A DNA stretch of 64,000 bases from Flavobacteriaceae bacterium (GTDB taxonomy: Bacteria; Bacteroidota; Bacteroidia; Flavobacteriales; Flavobacteriaceae). Position 1 is the first letter of the stretch; each line of letters starts with the position of its first letter. This document shows, in pieces, positions 52,601-62,600 of the stretch. Location: contig JAIXYI010000049.1 of NCBI GenBank assembly GCA_027490305.1, positions 1 through 64,000 of the forward strand, in the 5' to 3' direction. The notes under the pieces were generated by a model. That model did not search any database. It saw nothing but the letters and a program-made list of their open reading frames with translations, and was not told where the DNA came from. The position numbers and the translations under genes are program-made.

Positions 52601-55600
52601 TTTTACACCCCGACAACCCACGTATAGCTGGAGTGGGCCCAATGGCTTTACCGCCAACACGCTGAACCCCGTAGTAACGGCGGCGCCTACCTCGGCAGGA
52701 GGCACTTATGTGTTGACGGCTACCGACCCGGGCTCAGGCTGCTCAGCTTCTTCGAGCGTGACGGTGGTGGTGAAGCCAACGCCTGAAATCACGATTTCCC
52801 CGTCCGGGCCCTACTGCGGTAGTGGCGCTACAACCCTAACAGCGTCGGGTGCGACCACCTATACGTGGAGTCCGGCCACGGGTCTTACTACCACGACCGG
52901 CCCAACCGTAACCGCCAACCCTTCAGTAGCTACGGTCTATACTGTGACGGGCACTACCGATGGTTGTTCCGCGTCCCGCTCGTTTACGGTATTTCCGGGC
53001 GTCAGCACCGTGGCGTCGTCGAATTCACCGCGGTGTTCAGGTGATACGTTACAACTGACCACCCCAACGGTGACCGCAGCGAATTATATCGTAGACGGAT
53101 TCAGCAATGTTTCCTTCGTCGACATCAGCGCCACGGGAACGGACGTTCCGGGCACATTGGGAGGCGATTCCAACCACAATATCAACTTTCCTAATTTCGT
53201 CTACAACGGGGTAACCTATAACACGGCGCGCGTCGGCAACGATGGCGTGGTGGTGTTGGGAACGAACACGGGTTCCATCGTTTACAGTAACTCGGCACTT
53301 CCACAGGGAATCGGCAGTTCCTCCAGCGCATCGACTGGGTTGATTACGACGACGGGCAATTCACTCGCCGCTATTTGTGCCTATTGGGACGATCTCGACA
53401 TGGTAGCGGGGGTTACGTCGTTGAAAACACAGACGGTAGGCGATACATTTATTATCCAGTGGACGGATGAAAGGAGATACGGCTCGACTACCAACGGCAC
53501 CATTACGTTCCAGGTACAACTGGAACTGAGCACAGGCAAAATCCACATCGTCTACCGCGACGTAACGTTCAACGACGGATCCGGCAAGGGAGGCAGCGCA
53601 ACAGTGGGACTCAATTTCAGTGCGACATCGGCTTTACTTTTTTCCCATAATACGACCGCCGTGGCGGACGGGCAAAGCCTTTCCTTCCTACCGAATACCG
53701 TCACATACGCCTGGACAGGCCCTAACGGTTTTACGTCAACCGACCAGAATCCGGTTATAGCGAGTGCCACGTTAGCCAATTCCGGAAGTTATACCGTGAC
53801 AGTTAACAATTCCGCGACGGGCTGTTTCGGAACGGCTACGATTCCTGTAGTGGTCTCATTGACACCCCAGGGCGGCACGCTTTCGGGCGGAGGCGGCATG
53901 TGTTTCGGCGCGCATGCGAGTGTGCTGACGCTTACGGGGTACACAGGCACTATCGTTCGCTGGGAGAAATCAGAGACGCCCTATGCCGAATGGACGGAGG
54001 TAGCGAATACGTCGCCCACACTGGATCCGGGTATTTTGTATAATGAGACAAAATACCGCGCTGTAGTGCAGGCGGGATGCGGCACGGTCTATTCCGACGA
54101 AAGTGGGTTTACGTTCGCCACCACTACCTGGAACGGTTCGGGTTGGACAAACGGCTTCCCCGATGGAGGAAAAAGCGTGTTCTTCTCGGCTGATTTTACG
54201 GCCACTTCGGATATTGCCGCCTGTGAAGTATTCATTGACTCGAATGCGAAGGTGGTGTTTCCGGCCACGGAACCTGCCTCGTCCGAATCGGTTGGCTCTG
54301 GCTTCGACCTGACGGCAAACGGCGTGGTGCTGGTGGCATTCGGATCGCTGTTGTTCGAGCAGGGAAGTAACCTGATTCAAAAGGATTATACCGGTCCGAA
54401 TTCGGGAAATATCAAGATGAAGACCAATGTGAAGTTGTGGCGGCAAGACTATGTATATTGGGGCTCGCCCGTTGACCAGGATCCGTTCGCGATGGAGTTC
54501 AATGCTGAGGGAATGCCCGAGCCGGTAACAATCGGGCAGACGCTGCGCTCGTTTTCACCGGCCACGCTGTCGCAGCGGTTTTACACGTTCGACCCGGTAA
54601 CGAATGCCTTCGTTTCGCAATTTGGACCCAGTGAAGCCATCGGGGTCCAGAATCCGGCCACCTATACGTTTGAAAACGGCAAAGGGTATATGGTGCGTGC
54701 CCCGAATACCTTCCCGAACCCGCCGGCCTCACCGGTAGGGGCCTATCCGGTGACACAGTTCAGCAGCCAGTTCGTCGGTGTGCCGCATAACGGAACGATA
54801 ACGGTGCCGACGACCAACGGACTGAGTAATGCCCATTTGTTGTCAAACCCCTATCCATCACCCATACAGGTTTTGGGGCCTGATGGTTTCCTTGCCCTTA
54901 ACCCGGGAACAATTTATCTCTGGACACACCATGATCAGTTGCCTGCCAGCAGTAACTACGCTATGTGCAATAGTTTTGGTAGTACGGCTGCGTATCGCGG
55001 CGGTGTGGTTCCGAATGGAACGATCCAGGTGGGGCAAGGTTTCATCTTCCAAAACGAGACGGGCCTTCCGGAAGTGACGTTCAACAACGCCATGCGTACC
55101 GGTAACAATGAAGGGCAGTTTTTCCGGAAAACCAACACTGCCAGCCGTATCTGGCTGAACATCGACAACGGATCCATAAGAGGTAACCAGATGATGGTCG
55201 GTTATTCGGATGCGGCGACCACCGATGTTGACGCAGGGCTTGACGGTCTCCTGATGCCAAACGGCACGTGTATTTCGTCACTTATTGGCACGAGTCGCTA
55301 TGGTATCCAGGCGCGACCGGCTTTCACTGTGAACGATATCGTGCCGATGGGATTGCGGGTGGTGACATCGGGTAGCCATACCATTTCCCTCGATCATGCG
55401 GATGGAATTTTCCAGCAGGAACAGGATATCTTCCTAAAAGACAACCAAACCGGAGTCGTTACCAACCTCAAACAATCGGACTATCGATTCACCTCGAACG
55501 CCGGTGATTTTGACGGACGGTTCCAGTTGCAATTTGTAGACCTGCCGCCTCAGGCCCGCATTACTACGGCACTTGACGTAGTAGCGTACGTAGACCCAAC

Positions 55601-55802
55601 TCATACCCTGACCCTCGAGGCAGGAGCTGCGGTCATGCGAGACGTGACGATTTTCGACATCCGTGGTCGCCTGGTGTATACGCGACCGGACGTGCAGGCA
55701 ACAACGGTACGGTTAACCGACCTGAAAGCGGAACGCCAAGTGTTGTTGGTGCAGGTGAGGATGGAAGACGGAGCGGTAGTTACGAAGAAAATAGCCTACT
55801 AA
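46698..55802 (+). CDS. Giant T9SS surface adhesin 1
   Basis: 3034 aa from Met at 46698; a TACGTTTA -7-like box at 46671-46678 lies downstream of the track start 46665. Signal peptide KKKWLCWIMAVFFSGSVPVFAQ. Two long parallel beta-helix regions (about 270-900 and 1150-1500; NNTISNCNI-, RNNI-type rungs), Ig/PKD-like modules (VTLTASGATTYSWSPSTGLS), and two nidogen-like modules (AICAHWDLNVSN, TVGDEFIIAWNSYNG; later AICAYWDDLDM, FIIQWTDER). A late WNGSGWTNGFPDG module and a T9SS tail follow (DIRGRLVYTRPDV, KKIAY). Cell-surface adhesin or filament by architecture. Ends at a bidirectional terminator. Confidence 0.9.
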   Translation: MNIFYAFDPKKKWLCWIMAVFFSGSVPVFAQTNSITESYAFLRVNGSNLTLDMQATTSLQDLNGLNLGTFAIGTHSLVVRGGQQRTSKCSGGTVTASRFLWRVWATASGPSGAFTTIDLTTVIDEPGGCGGNQSWQSTSGTYDLIGNLMPGNYTLEAYTAADGSPSNLIANNGGANYRATFTVAVDSSKPVLVTSSSASNPLIRAVPNLGTAFLLVNQRSVTDAITIYIAGNTTESSVARLYGSTASAGDYTSVSIRPYGGAARTVAGNIAGQMIVLDGADFVTFDGLNTDGNSLTLRNSSTSFLPGTSTLEFVNDARWNTIANCNISGSSTTALTLPGGTICFGAGTSSGNSNNTISNCNIGPAVSVLPTKAIYGGGSGISNAYVTLTNNNIFNFFSASSDSSGIYVAGGCDLWTIENNRFYQSVARTFSGNALNCAINIAGNTSGISGFNITGNIIGYANASQSGTYTLSGGAGRFMGIFCNTVVTPLYPSSITSNTIAKVSLTGVTSSGTGNATPFAGIVTGAGKISVNANMVGSMLAGSLTFATTNPSDTEIYGICALAYEDFTSNANQVGGITASNSAVGQRFGLRGISCFQIGGSVFWSASANVIGGTTANSLQNNSLSDMAYVHGMSALTPTATLTDNTIRNLTGAGGIQIGAFTSVAGIYCENALNQIVSRNTIFALTNTNTTKATPISGIQFSGNSGNIIDRNFIYRLKAASESANVTGIFVTQGSNTFRNNIVSLGVGISTSMIFVGINEYGGNNNFYHNTIYIGGTATSGTSQSFCLTSTLGSGTHDVRNNIFSNVRTTTGFSGLHSGVIIPGSAPNPPGYTLDYNLYFVAVGNFVGIRGTVAGIDLGTWQAQSGQESHGNLSNPQFVAPTATVPNLHVKNTAATRIESRGIPLAGITDDFDGEIRSTLTPVDIGADAGVFIAVDTTAPVITYTPFPYGTVGGTRTVSGITITDDVTGVATASGSRPRLYYKKSTDPNTASGWKYVEAADGSSYDFTINYSLLASGGVSGGDVIQYFVVAQDKQSTPNVSISGGTWAVASSSVNLGTAQFPIGGTLNSYVIKDFITGNKTVCPSGCDFSSLTNEGGAFVKINASEMAGSVQLLITGNLTAETGTHALDEFIGGTAGTYRVVIKPSGAARTISGNYAGGLIRLNGADRVTIDGSLSSTTNSVCPPSRATRDLVIENTSTSAFASVIRLQNTTSSGGASNNIIRNCRIMGVAGTTPYGILCASNTASLLGSDHDNNSFINNEISRVKVGISTGGASLANKNTGTVISLNKMDAAAPDNLTTAGIIVLYDEGAVISGNTIGHVQRVSGSKAVGISLGMPEVANNYLSTGYQEVTGATVSNNLIYDIEHTGGWDAYGIVIGAISESGTNPNKVWNNSISGIRSKATPQSATFGIYVGANLGATQIYHNAISLFGTTSDSTNSYGIFVDNADPTVDIRNNIIVNKGTALSSGKQYGISFTSGTFTNVTSNNNDIFVTADGNHFAIGTGSATTPTGASLSSWTTATGKDAASVSVDPSFTSDDDLRLLAVGANNALVNAGANLSATLATDMDCATRDTTPTLGCKQLTSIPICSGSNGGTATAVAPSLCNSSGQTTITATGFSTGSNTLYQWQYATTAAFTSPVNVGTASTSYADLSTGTITATRYYRLAVTCPSTSQTGYSTIATVLVNAPVVVSVTPSTLSTCVGGSVTLTASGATTYSWSPSTGLSATTGATVTASPTVTTTYTVTGNTNGCTATTTVTVTVVPVVSSPVVSSNSPICSGSSLNLTANPVYLQGYDLTAMSGQPYTSLTASNATAVTLTSGMGTISIPSFRFNNVAYTQARVSETGVLVFGTNTGTVNSGNSSLPATVISGTGNSQAAICAHWDLNVSNVYSKIYTRTVGDEFIIAWNSYNGVGINFEIKLNTVTGAIHLVYSGAMNWGESATIGLNYGTTSGLQYSYNTTTSLNGQSLTFTPRQPTYSWSGPNGFTANTLNPVVTAAPTSAGGTYVLTATDPGSGCSASSSVTVVVKPTPEITISPSGPYCGSGATTLTASGATTYTWSPATGLTTTTGPTVTANPSVATVYTVTGTTDGCSASRSFTVFPGVSTVASSNSPRCSGDTLQLTTPTVTAANYIVDGFSNVSFVDISATGTDVPGTLGGDSNHNINFPNFVYNGVTYNTARVGNDGVVVLGTNTGSIVYSNSALPQGIGSSSSASTGLITTTGNSLAAICAYWDDLDMVAGVTSLKTQTVGDTFIIQWTDERRYGSTTNGTITFQVQLELSTGKIHIVYRDVTFNDGSGKGGSATVGLNFSATSALLFSHNTTAVADGQSLSFLPNTVTYAWTGPNGFTSTDQNPVIASATLANSGSYTVTVNNSATGCFGTATIPVVVSLTPQGGTLSGGGGMCFGAHASVLTLTGYTGTIVRWEKSETPYAEWTEVANTSPTLDPGILYNETKYRAVVQAGCGTVYSDESGFTFATTTWNGSGWTNGFPDGGKSVFFSADFTATSDIAACEVFIDSNAKVVFPATEPASSESVGSGFDLTANGVVLVAFGSLLFEQGSNLIQKDYTGPNSGNIKMKTNVKLWRQDYVYWGSPVDQDPFAMEFNAEGMPEPVTIGQTLRSFSPATLSQRFYTFDPVTNAFVSQFGPSEAIGVQNPATYTFENGKGYMVRAPNTFPNPPASPVGAYPVTQFSSQFVGVPHNGTITVPTTNGLSNAHLLSNPYPSPIQVLGPDGFLALNPGTIYLWTHHDQLPASSNYAMCNSFGSTAAYRGGVVPNGTIQVGQGFIFQNETGLPEVTFNNAMRTGNNEGQFFRKTNTASRIWLNIDNGSIRGNQMMVGYSDAATTDVDAGLDGLLMPNGTCISSLIGTSRYGIQARPAFTVNDIVPMGLRVVTSGSHTISLDHADGIFQQEQDIFLKDNQTGVVTNLKQSDYRFTSNAGDFDGRFQLQFVDLPPQARITTALDVVAYVDPTHTLTLEAGAAVMRDVTIFDIRGRLVYTRPDVQATTVRLTDLKAERQVLLVQVRMEDGAVVTKKIAY
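51201..51440 (+). repeat. Gene-conversion-like block, copy in adhesin 1
   Basis: About 240 bases nearly identical to 61095-61336 (roughly 15 differences by eye, concentrated at the 3' end), while flanking parts of the two genes differ at many more positions. Begins GGAACCGGGTCTGCGACCAC. Confidence 0.7.
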
Positions 55803-55807
55803 TAAAC

Positions 55808-55840
55808 AAAAAACGCTCCCAGTATCGGGAGCGTTTTTTT
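55808..55840. terminator. Bidirectional terminator
   Basis: CGCTCCC (55814-55820) pairs with GGGAGCG (55827-55833); A-run before and T-run after serve both convergent genes. Confidence 0.9.
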
Positions 55841-56483
55841 ATCGTTTCAACAGTTTGCATACAGCATTTCCAGTGTCTGAGCTGAGGTGCACCGCATAAA
55901 CACCCGGCGGCAGGGACGATACATCCAAAACGGTCTCATTGCCTTCGCGTACGGACGGAAGGGGAAGCCGTCGTCCCGACATATCATATACTACAACACG
56001 AGAACGTACGTCGACCGATGCGATGCGCACAAGGGTAGAGGCGGGGTTTGGATACAGGGTAAAGGCCGTGCCCGTTGGCGCATGCACCGAAAGCGGCGCT
56101 AATTCGGTCGTCACTGTGTTGGTTTGTACCGGGGCATTGAAATCAAAGAAAATAGCGGCGTCATTTTCAATCGTCGTCCCCTGGATAAAGTTCGATCCCG
56201 GTTTGACGCGATAGGCAATCCAACCATGGCTCGCGACGGCATCCTGGCTCGTCGCAGGCAGGTCGATGCCATCAAAGCGGAACGTTACCAGATTATCTTG
56301 ACGGGTGGTTTGGACGGGATGACTCGCACCTTCCACCGCGAACGTGCTCCAGTCAAGAAGGTCACTCAGGGCGTTTTCCACGCGCACATTGACCGCCTCT
56401 GCCGTGCCCGTATTTTCAAATCGTACGATGTAATGTAGCCAGTCGTCGGCCTGCTCCTGCGAGATAACCGCGCCTTCCAGCAC
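55839..56483 (-). pseudogene. 5'-truncated T9SS protein gene
   Basis: 214 codons from a GTG, without signal peptide. It starts inside the conserved pre-T9SS domain (LEGAVISQEQADDWLHYIVR, FDFNAPVQTNTVTTEL) and ends with a T9SS type A tail (FTLYPNPASTLVRIASV, GVYAVHLSS, KLLKR). In intact relatives several hundred residues precede LEG. The open frame continues upstream to 56519 only by reading antisense through the regulator stub, so the junction lies near 56483. A secreted product is impossible without a signal; I read it as the remains of a third surface-protein gene. Confidence 0.75.
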
Positions 56484-56519
56484 CTGGTGCGTTTTGCCAT
56501 CGAGAACAAGCTGATTTGA
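56484..56519 (+). pseudogene. 3' stub of the response-regulator gene
   Basis: Encodes LVRFAIENKLI and TGA, identical in protein to the end of the regulator at 45949-46611. The two base differences (gca/gcc, gaa/gag) are synonymous. Homology continues into the intergenic hairpin and leader of giant gene 2. Confidence 0.75.
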
Positions 56520-56618
56520 TTAGCTGGTTCGCGTAGATAACTTCCTAAAATTACAGGAATTTATGTATTTCCGGCATACAGCCGATGGCGTACGTTTACC
56601 GTTAAAAAACACGGTATT

Positions 56619-59600
56619 ATGGGTTCACCTGTACACGCTTCGATAAAAAGGCATTTGCCCCTGCTGGCGGCAGCATGGTTGTTGGCCGGCCTGCTTCCGA
56701 TTTTCGCCCAAACCAACAGTATTACAGAGAGTTTTCTGTCCCTGCGTATAAACGGTACGAATACCGTATATGACATGAATGCGGCCACCACAGCGCCCAA
56801 TTTTGAAGGGGCTAACCTGGGCACGTATCTAATCGGTTCCAACAGCCTGATTCTTCGCGGCGCCCTCCAACGGACGTCAAAATGCGCGGGAGGAACAGTG
56901 ACCGCTAGCCGTCTCCGGTGGCGCGTATGGCTAACGGCGAGTGGTCCTTCCGGTACGTTTGCGACCATCAATCTCACTACAGTGAGTTCTGAACCGGGCG
57001 GATGCGGAGGCAACCAATCGTGGCAGGCAACCGACGGCGCCTTTGACCTGGCCGCCAACCTCCTGCCCGGCAATTACACCTTAGAGGCCTTTACTGAAGC
57101 CGACGGCACACCGTCGAACCTCGTTGATAACAATGGTGGGGCCAATTATAAAGCGACCTTCACAATAGGTGTCGACACAACTAAGCCGGTATTGATCACC
57201 ACAGGCGCCAATACCCTAATCAGGGCGGCACAGAATCTGTTTGCTGCCTTCGCACTGGTCAATGCAGGGGCAGTTACGGGTGCGATTACACTTCGGATCG
57301 CCGGCAACACGAACGAGCCTGTTACGGCGGTTTTGTTTGCAAGTAACGGCTCTGCACCCAACTACAGTTCCATACAGATACAACCCTTCGGAGGGGTGGC
57401 CAGGGTAATTACAGGGAGCCTCGCAGCACCGCTGGTAGTACTCGACGGCGCCGACAACGTGCGGTTTGATGGCCTGAATACCGACGGACATGCGCTCACC
57501 ATTCGGAACAGCAGTACGTCTAACATGCAGGGCACCAGTACGATTACCTTTCGAAACGGAGCCGAAAACAATACCCTTACGAATTGTAGCATAATGGGTG
57601 CCTCAACCACACAATTGAGTCTCCCCGGCGGAACGATCGTCTTTACGGAAAGTACTTTTGGCAACGACGACAATACGATTTCCAATTGTACTATCACTTC
57701 TGTTGGCAGCAATCTGCCCACTAAGGCTATCTTTAGTGGCGGTTCGGGCATCAACAGTCTGTGCGCCATCACAAACAATAACATCTCCAATTTTTTCAGC
57801 CCATCCCAAGACAGCTCGGGCATCTTCATTGCAGGTAATTGCAGCAGGTGGACCATCAGTAACAACCGCTTTTTTCAAACATCGGCGAGGGTCTTCTCGG
57901 GCAATGCCTTCAATGCGCCTATCTATGTGATGGGGACATCGGGTGCTGTGGATGGATTTGTCATTTCGGATAACACCATCGGTTTCGGGTCCGCTTCGCA
58001 AACCGGTACCTACACGCTTTCAGGCGGAGGCGGTCGGTTTATAGGCATCCTATATAATTCGGTAACCGGCATCACGAATCCGTCGTTTGTTACCGGCAAC
58101 ACCATTACCCGTATCAGCCTGACAGCCACCGCTGCTTCAGGAGTTGGTCTTGCAACGCCCTTTGCCGGTATCATAACGGGATTAGGACAGGTTACGGTCA
58201 ACAATAACGTCATCGGCAATATGACGGCTACAGGTCGGATTACCGTATCCACAACGGGTATCAGTGATACAGAAATGAATGGAATCCACGCTTTGACGAG
58301 CTCCAGCGTTGTTGCGAACGGCAACCAGATTGGCGGTATATCGGTTTCGAATACAGGCTCGAACGCGCGCTTCGGTTTTATAGGAATAAGGATGACGCCC
58401 TCCTCCGGATCCGGAAACTTGACGGCGTCTTCAAACACTATCGGCGGTACGGTCACCAATTCGATCAGCAACAACGCCACTTCTACTTCAGCCTATATAA
58501 ACGGATTGTTATGTACGGCGGCTACAGCATCATTGACGGATAACGTCGTACGTAACCTTACCACCGCATCGGGTACCGGTAGCGGTGGCCTTGCCTCGGT
58601 TGCCGGTTTGCTGCTTCAGGACGGCAGTAATCAAACTATCTCCCGCAATACCATCTCGAATCTGAGAAACACCTTTACCGGTTCGTCGACCGTTGTGGTC
58701 GGTATCATTTTTTATGGCAACAGCGGTAATGTAATCGATCGAAATACCATACACAGCCTGTCTGCCGCCCACTCTGCGTCGTTTGTGATGGGCATATTGG
58801 TCGCTACGGGTTCAAACACCATCCGTAACAACATGATTACCTTGGGAAGAGGCGTAGCAGATCCGATGCTGCTTATCGGTGTCTACGATTATGGCGGTAA
58901 TAACAACTTCTATCATAACTCTGTATACATCACCGGGACAACGAGCGGCACCACAGAGACTTTGGCGTTCTTTTCTTTATCGGGAACGGGTATGCGCGAT
59001 ATTCGGAACAACATCTTCTGTAATATGCGTATGACAACCGGTTACTCGACCATCCACGGGGGCCTCCGACTGCCGGCGGACACCTCTAACTTTATCATGG
59101 ATCATAACCTATACGACCTTGCAGCCGGTAACTTCCTCGGGATGATGGGTTCCTACGGGAGTCTGTTTCTACCGGACTGGAAGAGTTTAACGGGTCAGGA
59201 AGAGCACAGCGTAACCGGTAACCCGCAGTTTGTAGCACCTACGTCCGCAACGCCTAACCTCCGTATAAAAACGGGAATAGGAACACTTGTCGAGCGTCGA
59301 GGCACCGCCTTGGCCTCGGTTACAGACGATTTCGACGGTGAGGTACGCGATTCTGCCACACCTGTGGATATAGGCGCGGATGCCGGCTTGTTTACGGCTA
59401 TCGATACAACGCCTCCGCTGATCGCTTATACGCCGGTGAATTACGGTACCGTCGGCAGCGGACGGTCAATAAGTGGTATTTCCATCACCGATGATGTATC
59501 AGGCGTAGCAAGTGACGCAGGTGTACGGCCCAGGCTGTATTTCAAGAAGTCGACCGATCCGAATACCCTGGCAGGCTGGAAATTCGTCGAGTCGACAGGA

Positions 59601-62600
59601 GGCTACGATTTCTTGATCCCCTACAACGTATTATCCGGCGGAGGCGTTGTGCCTGGCGATGTGATCCAGTATTTTATCATCGCCCAGGACCGGCAGACGC
59701 CGGCTAATATCTCGATCGCCGGTGGTACGTTCAATACAGCGCCTACAACCGTCGATCTGGGTGCGGCGCAGTTTCCGATTGGCGGTACGATTCATTCGTA
59801 TGTCATCAGGGACTTCATAAGCGGCAACAAAACCGTCTGTCCTTCAGGTTGTGACTTCAATAGTCTGACGAACACGAACGGCGCGTTTGATGTCATCAAC
59901 CGATCAGACGTGGCAGGATCCATGTCGCTTTTCATCTCTGGAGACCTTACAAACGAAACCGGAACGTTTGCCCTCGACGAGTTTAATCCGGGGACGGCCG
60001 GTACTTACCAGATCGTAATCCGTCCGGTAGGGGCACCCCGCATTGTATCAGGCAGTAGCCCAGAGGCACTCATTCGCCTGAACGGCGCTGATCGCGTCAC
60101 CATTGATGGTTCGCTCTCCAATACGAACAATACCCTTTGTCCGCTCAGCCGTGCATCGCGTGATCTGATCATTGAAAATCGGGCGACTTCGGGTTCCCCC
60201 TCAGTCATCCGGATACACAACGTGGGTTCGTTGGCGGGCGCCTCCAACAATACCATCAAAAACTGTCGGATCAGGGGAGCTGCCGGCTATACAGAGTATG
60301 GTGTCATTTCCGGATCGGCCAACGACGTAATCGGAACCGATCTCGACAATAACAGTTATATCAATAACGAGATCAGTCGCGTAGATGTAGGCATCAGTAC
60401 AGGTGGCGCCAGTCTTGCCAACAAGAACACGGGTACCATAATTCTTCTGAATGAAATGGATGCCGCTGAACCGGATAACATCCGTAGAGCCGGCATCGTT
60501 GTGTTGTATGACGAGGGCGCCGTCATCAGCGGTAATACGGTGGCACACGTGAAACGAGGTTTGGGCGCACGGGCGGCTACCGGCATTTCGTTGGGCATGG
60601 GGCTGTCAGCCAGCAACTATCGTGCAAGCGGTTATGAGGAAGTGACAGGTGCCACAGTAAGCCATAATATGATCTACGATATTGAAAACACCGACATTCG
60701 GGACTCGTACGGTATCTCAATTGGGGCCATTTCAGAATCGGGTACGAACCCTAACAAGATTTGGAACAATTCGATATCGGGAATCCGTTCCGGATCAATA
60801 TTCGGCTCTGCCACTTTCGGGATCTACGTAGGGGCCAATCTCGGGGCAACCCAACTATACCACAATACCCTTTCGCTTTTCGGCCCGACATCCGGCGTCA
60901 CAAATTCATACGGCATCTTCGTCGATAATGCTAGTCCCACGGTTGACATCCGCAATAATGTCATCGTAAATAAGGGTACGGCACTTTCGACAGGTAAACA
61001 ATTCGGTATTTCCTTCACTTCAGGCACCTTTACCAACATCACGTCGAATAACAACAGTATCTTCGTTACGTCCGATAGCACCCACTTCGCGATCGGAACC
61101 GGATCTGCGACCACCCCAACCGGTGCCTCGCTTTCGTCCTGGACGACCGCTACCGGAAAAGACGCCGCATCAGTGAGCGTCGATCCGAGTTTCACATCGG
61201 ACGATGACCTGCGCCTGCTGGCTGTGGGTGCCAATACGGCGCTCGTCAATGCAGGGGCCAATTTATCGGCGACCGTGGCAACCGATATTGATTGTGCAAC
61301 CCGCGACACGACACCGACGGTGGGTTGTAAGCAACTCACTTCGATTCCGGTCTGTGCAGGAGCCAATGGCGGTACTGCTATGGCCGTTGCACCCATCCTC
61401 TGTACCTCGAGTGGACAGACCACGATCAGGGCCACTGGTTTTTCAACCGGCAGTAACACGTTATACCAATGGCAGTATGCCACAACAGCTGATTTTTCCG
61501 CGCCGGTAAACATCGGTTCGGCTTCTACATCGTATGCTGACGCTTCAACCGGCCTGATCACCGCTCCACGCTATTATCGACTGGTCGTGACATGTCCGTC
61601 GACCTCGCAAACCGGTTATTCAACTGTGGCTTCTGTTGCCGTAAGCGACCCGGTTGTTGTGACTGTCACGTCTTCAGTTCCCACGATTTGTGCGGGTGGA
61701 TCTGTGACCTTGACGGCCTCGGGTGCCACGAGCTATACCTGGAGTCCTTCTATCGGACTTAGTGCTACCACGGGGACTACGGTAACGGCAAGCCCAACCG
61801 TAACCACTACTTATACCGTAACGGGCAATACCAACGGATGCACGAATACCGCTACCATTACCGTAAACGTGGTTCCGGTGGTTCCAAGTCCGGTGGTTTC
61901 GTCGAATTCACCTGTCTGTCCGGGCAGTCCGCTTAACCTTAATGGCGGTACGTATTTCTTGGATGGGTATGATATGAGTGTGACTACGGGTCAGACGTTT
62001 TTCGCTCTTAGTGAAAGTAATGCCACCGCTGTGGCGCTCACGGACGGCATGGGTACGATCACCATGCCGCCTTTCCGATTCAACAATGTGGTCTATACGG
62101 AAGCTCGGGTGTCGGTGAATGGGGTCTTGGTGTTCGGCGCGAATACGGGTAATGTTTCGTCTGACAATAGTCAGTTGCCGGCAACGGTAATCAGCGGCAC
62201 TGGAAACTCTCAGGCGGCCATATGCGTGCACTGGGGAGCCAACACGACGAGTCCTTCGTCCAAGATTTTTACCAAGTCAGTGGGGGACGAGTTTATCATC
62301 GGATGGAATAGTTTCATCGATGTCAACGCGAAGTTTCAAATCAGGCTGAATACCGTCACGGGCGCGATCCGACTGCTGCATTCGGGTCCGGTAAACTGGG
62401 GAGAGGGCGCAACTATTGGGCTGAATTACAGCGCAATGTCGGCTTTACAATACTCCTTTGACACAGGAGGAACACTTGATTCAGAAACTATTCGCTTCAC
62501 ACCCAGACAAGCAACATTTGCCTGGACCGGTCCCAACGGCTTTAGCAGCACTACCCTTAACGCCGTGGTAACTACACCAACGAGCCTGGCCGGAGGAACC

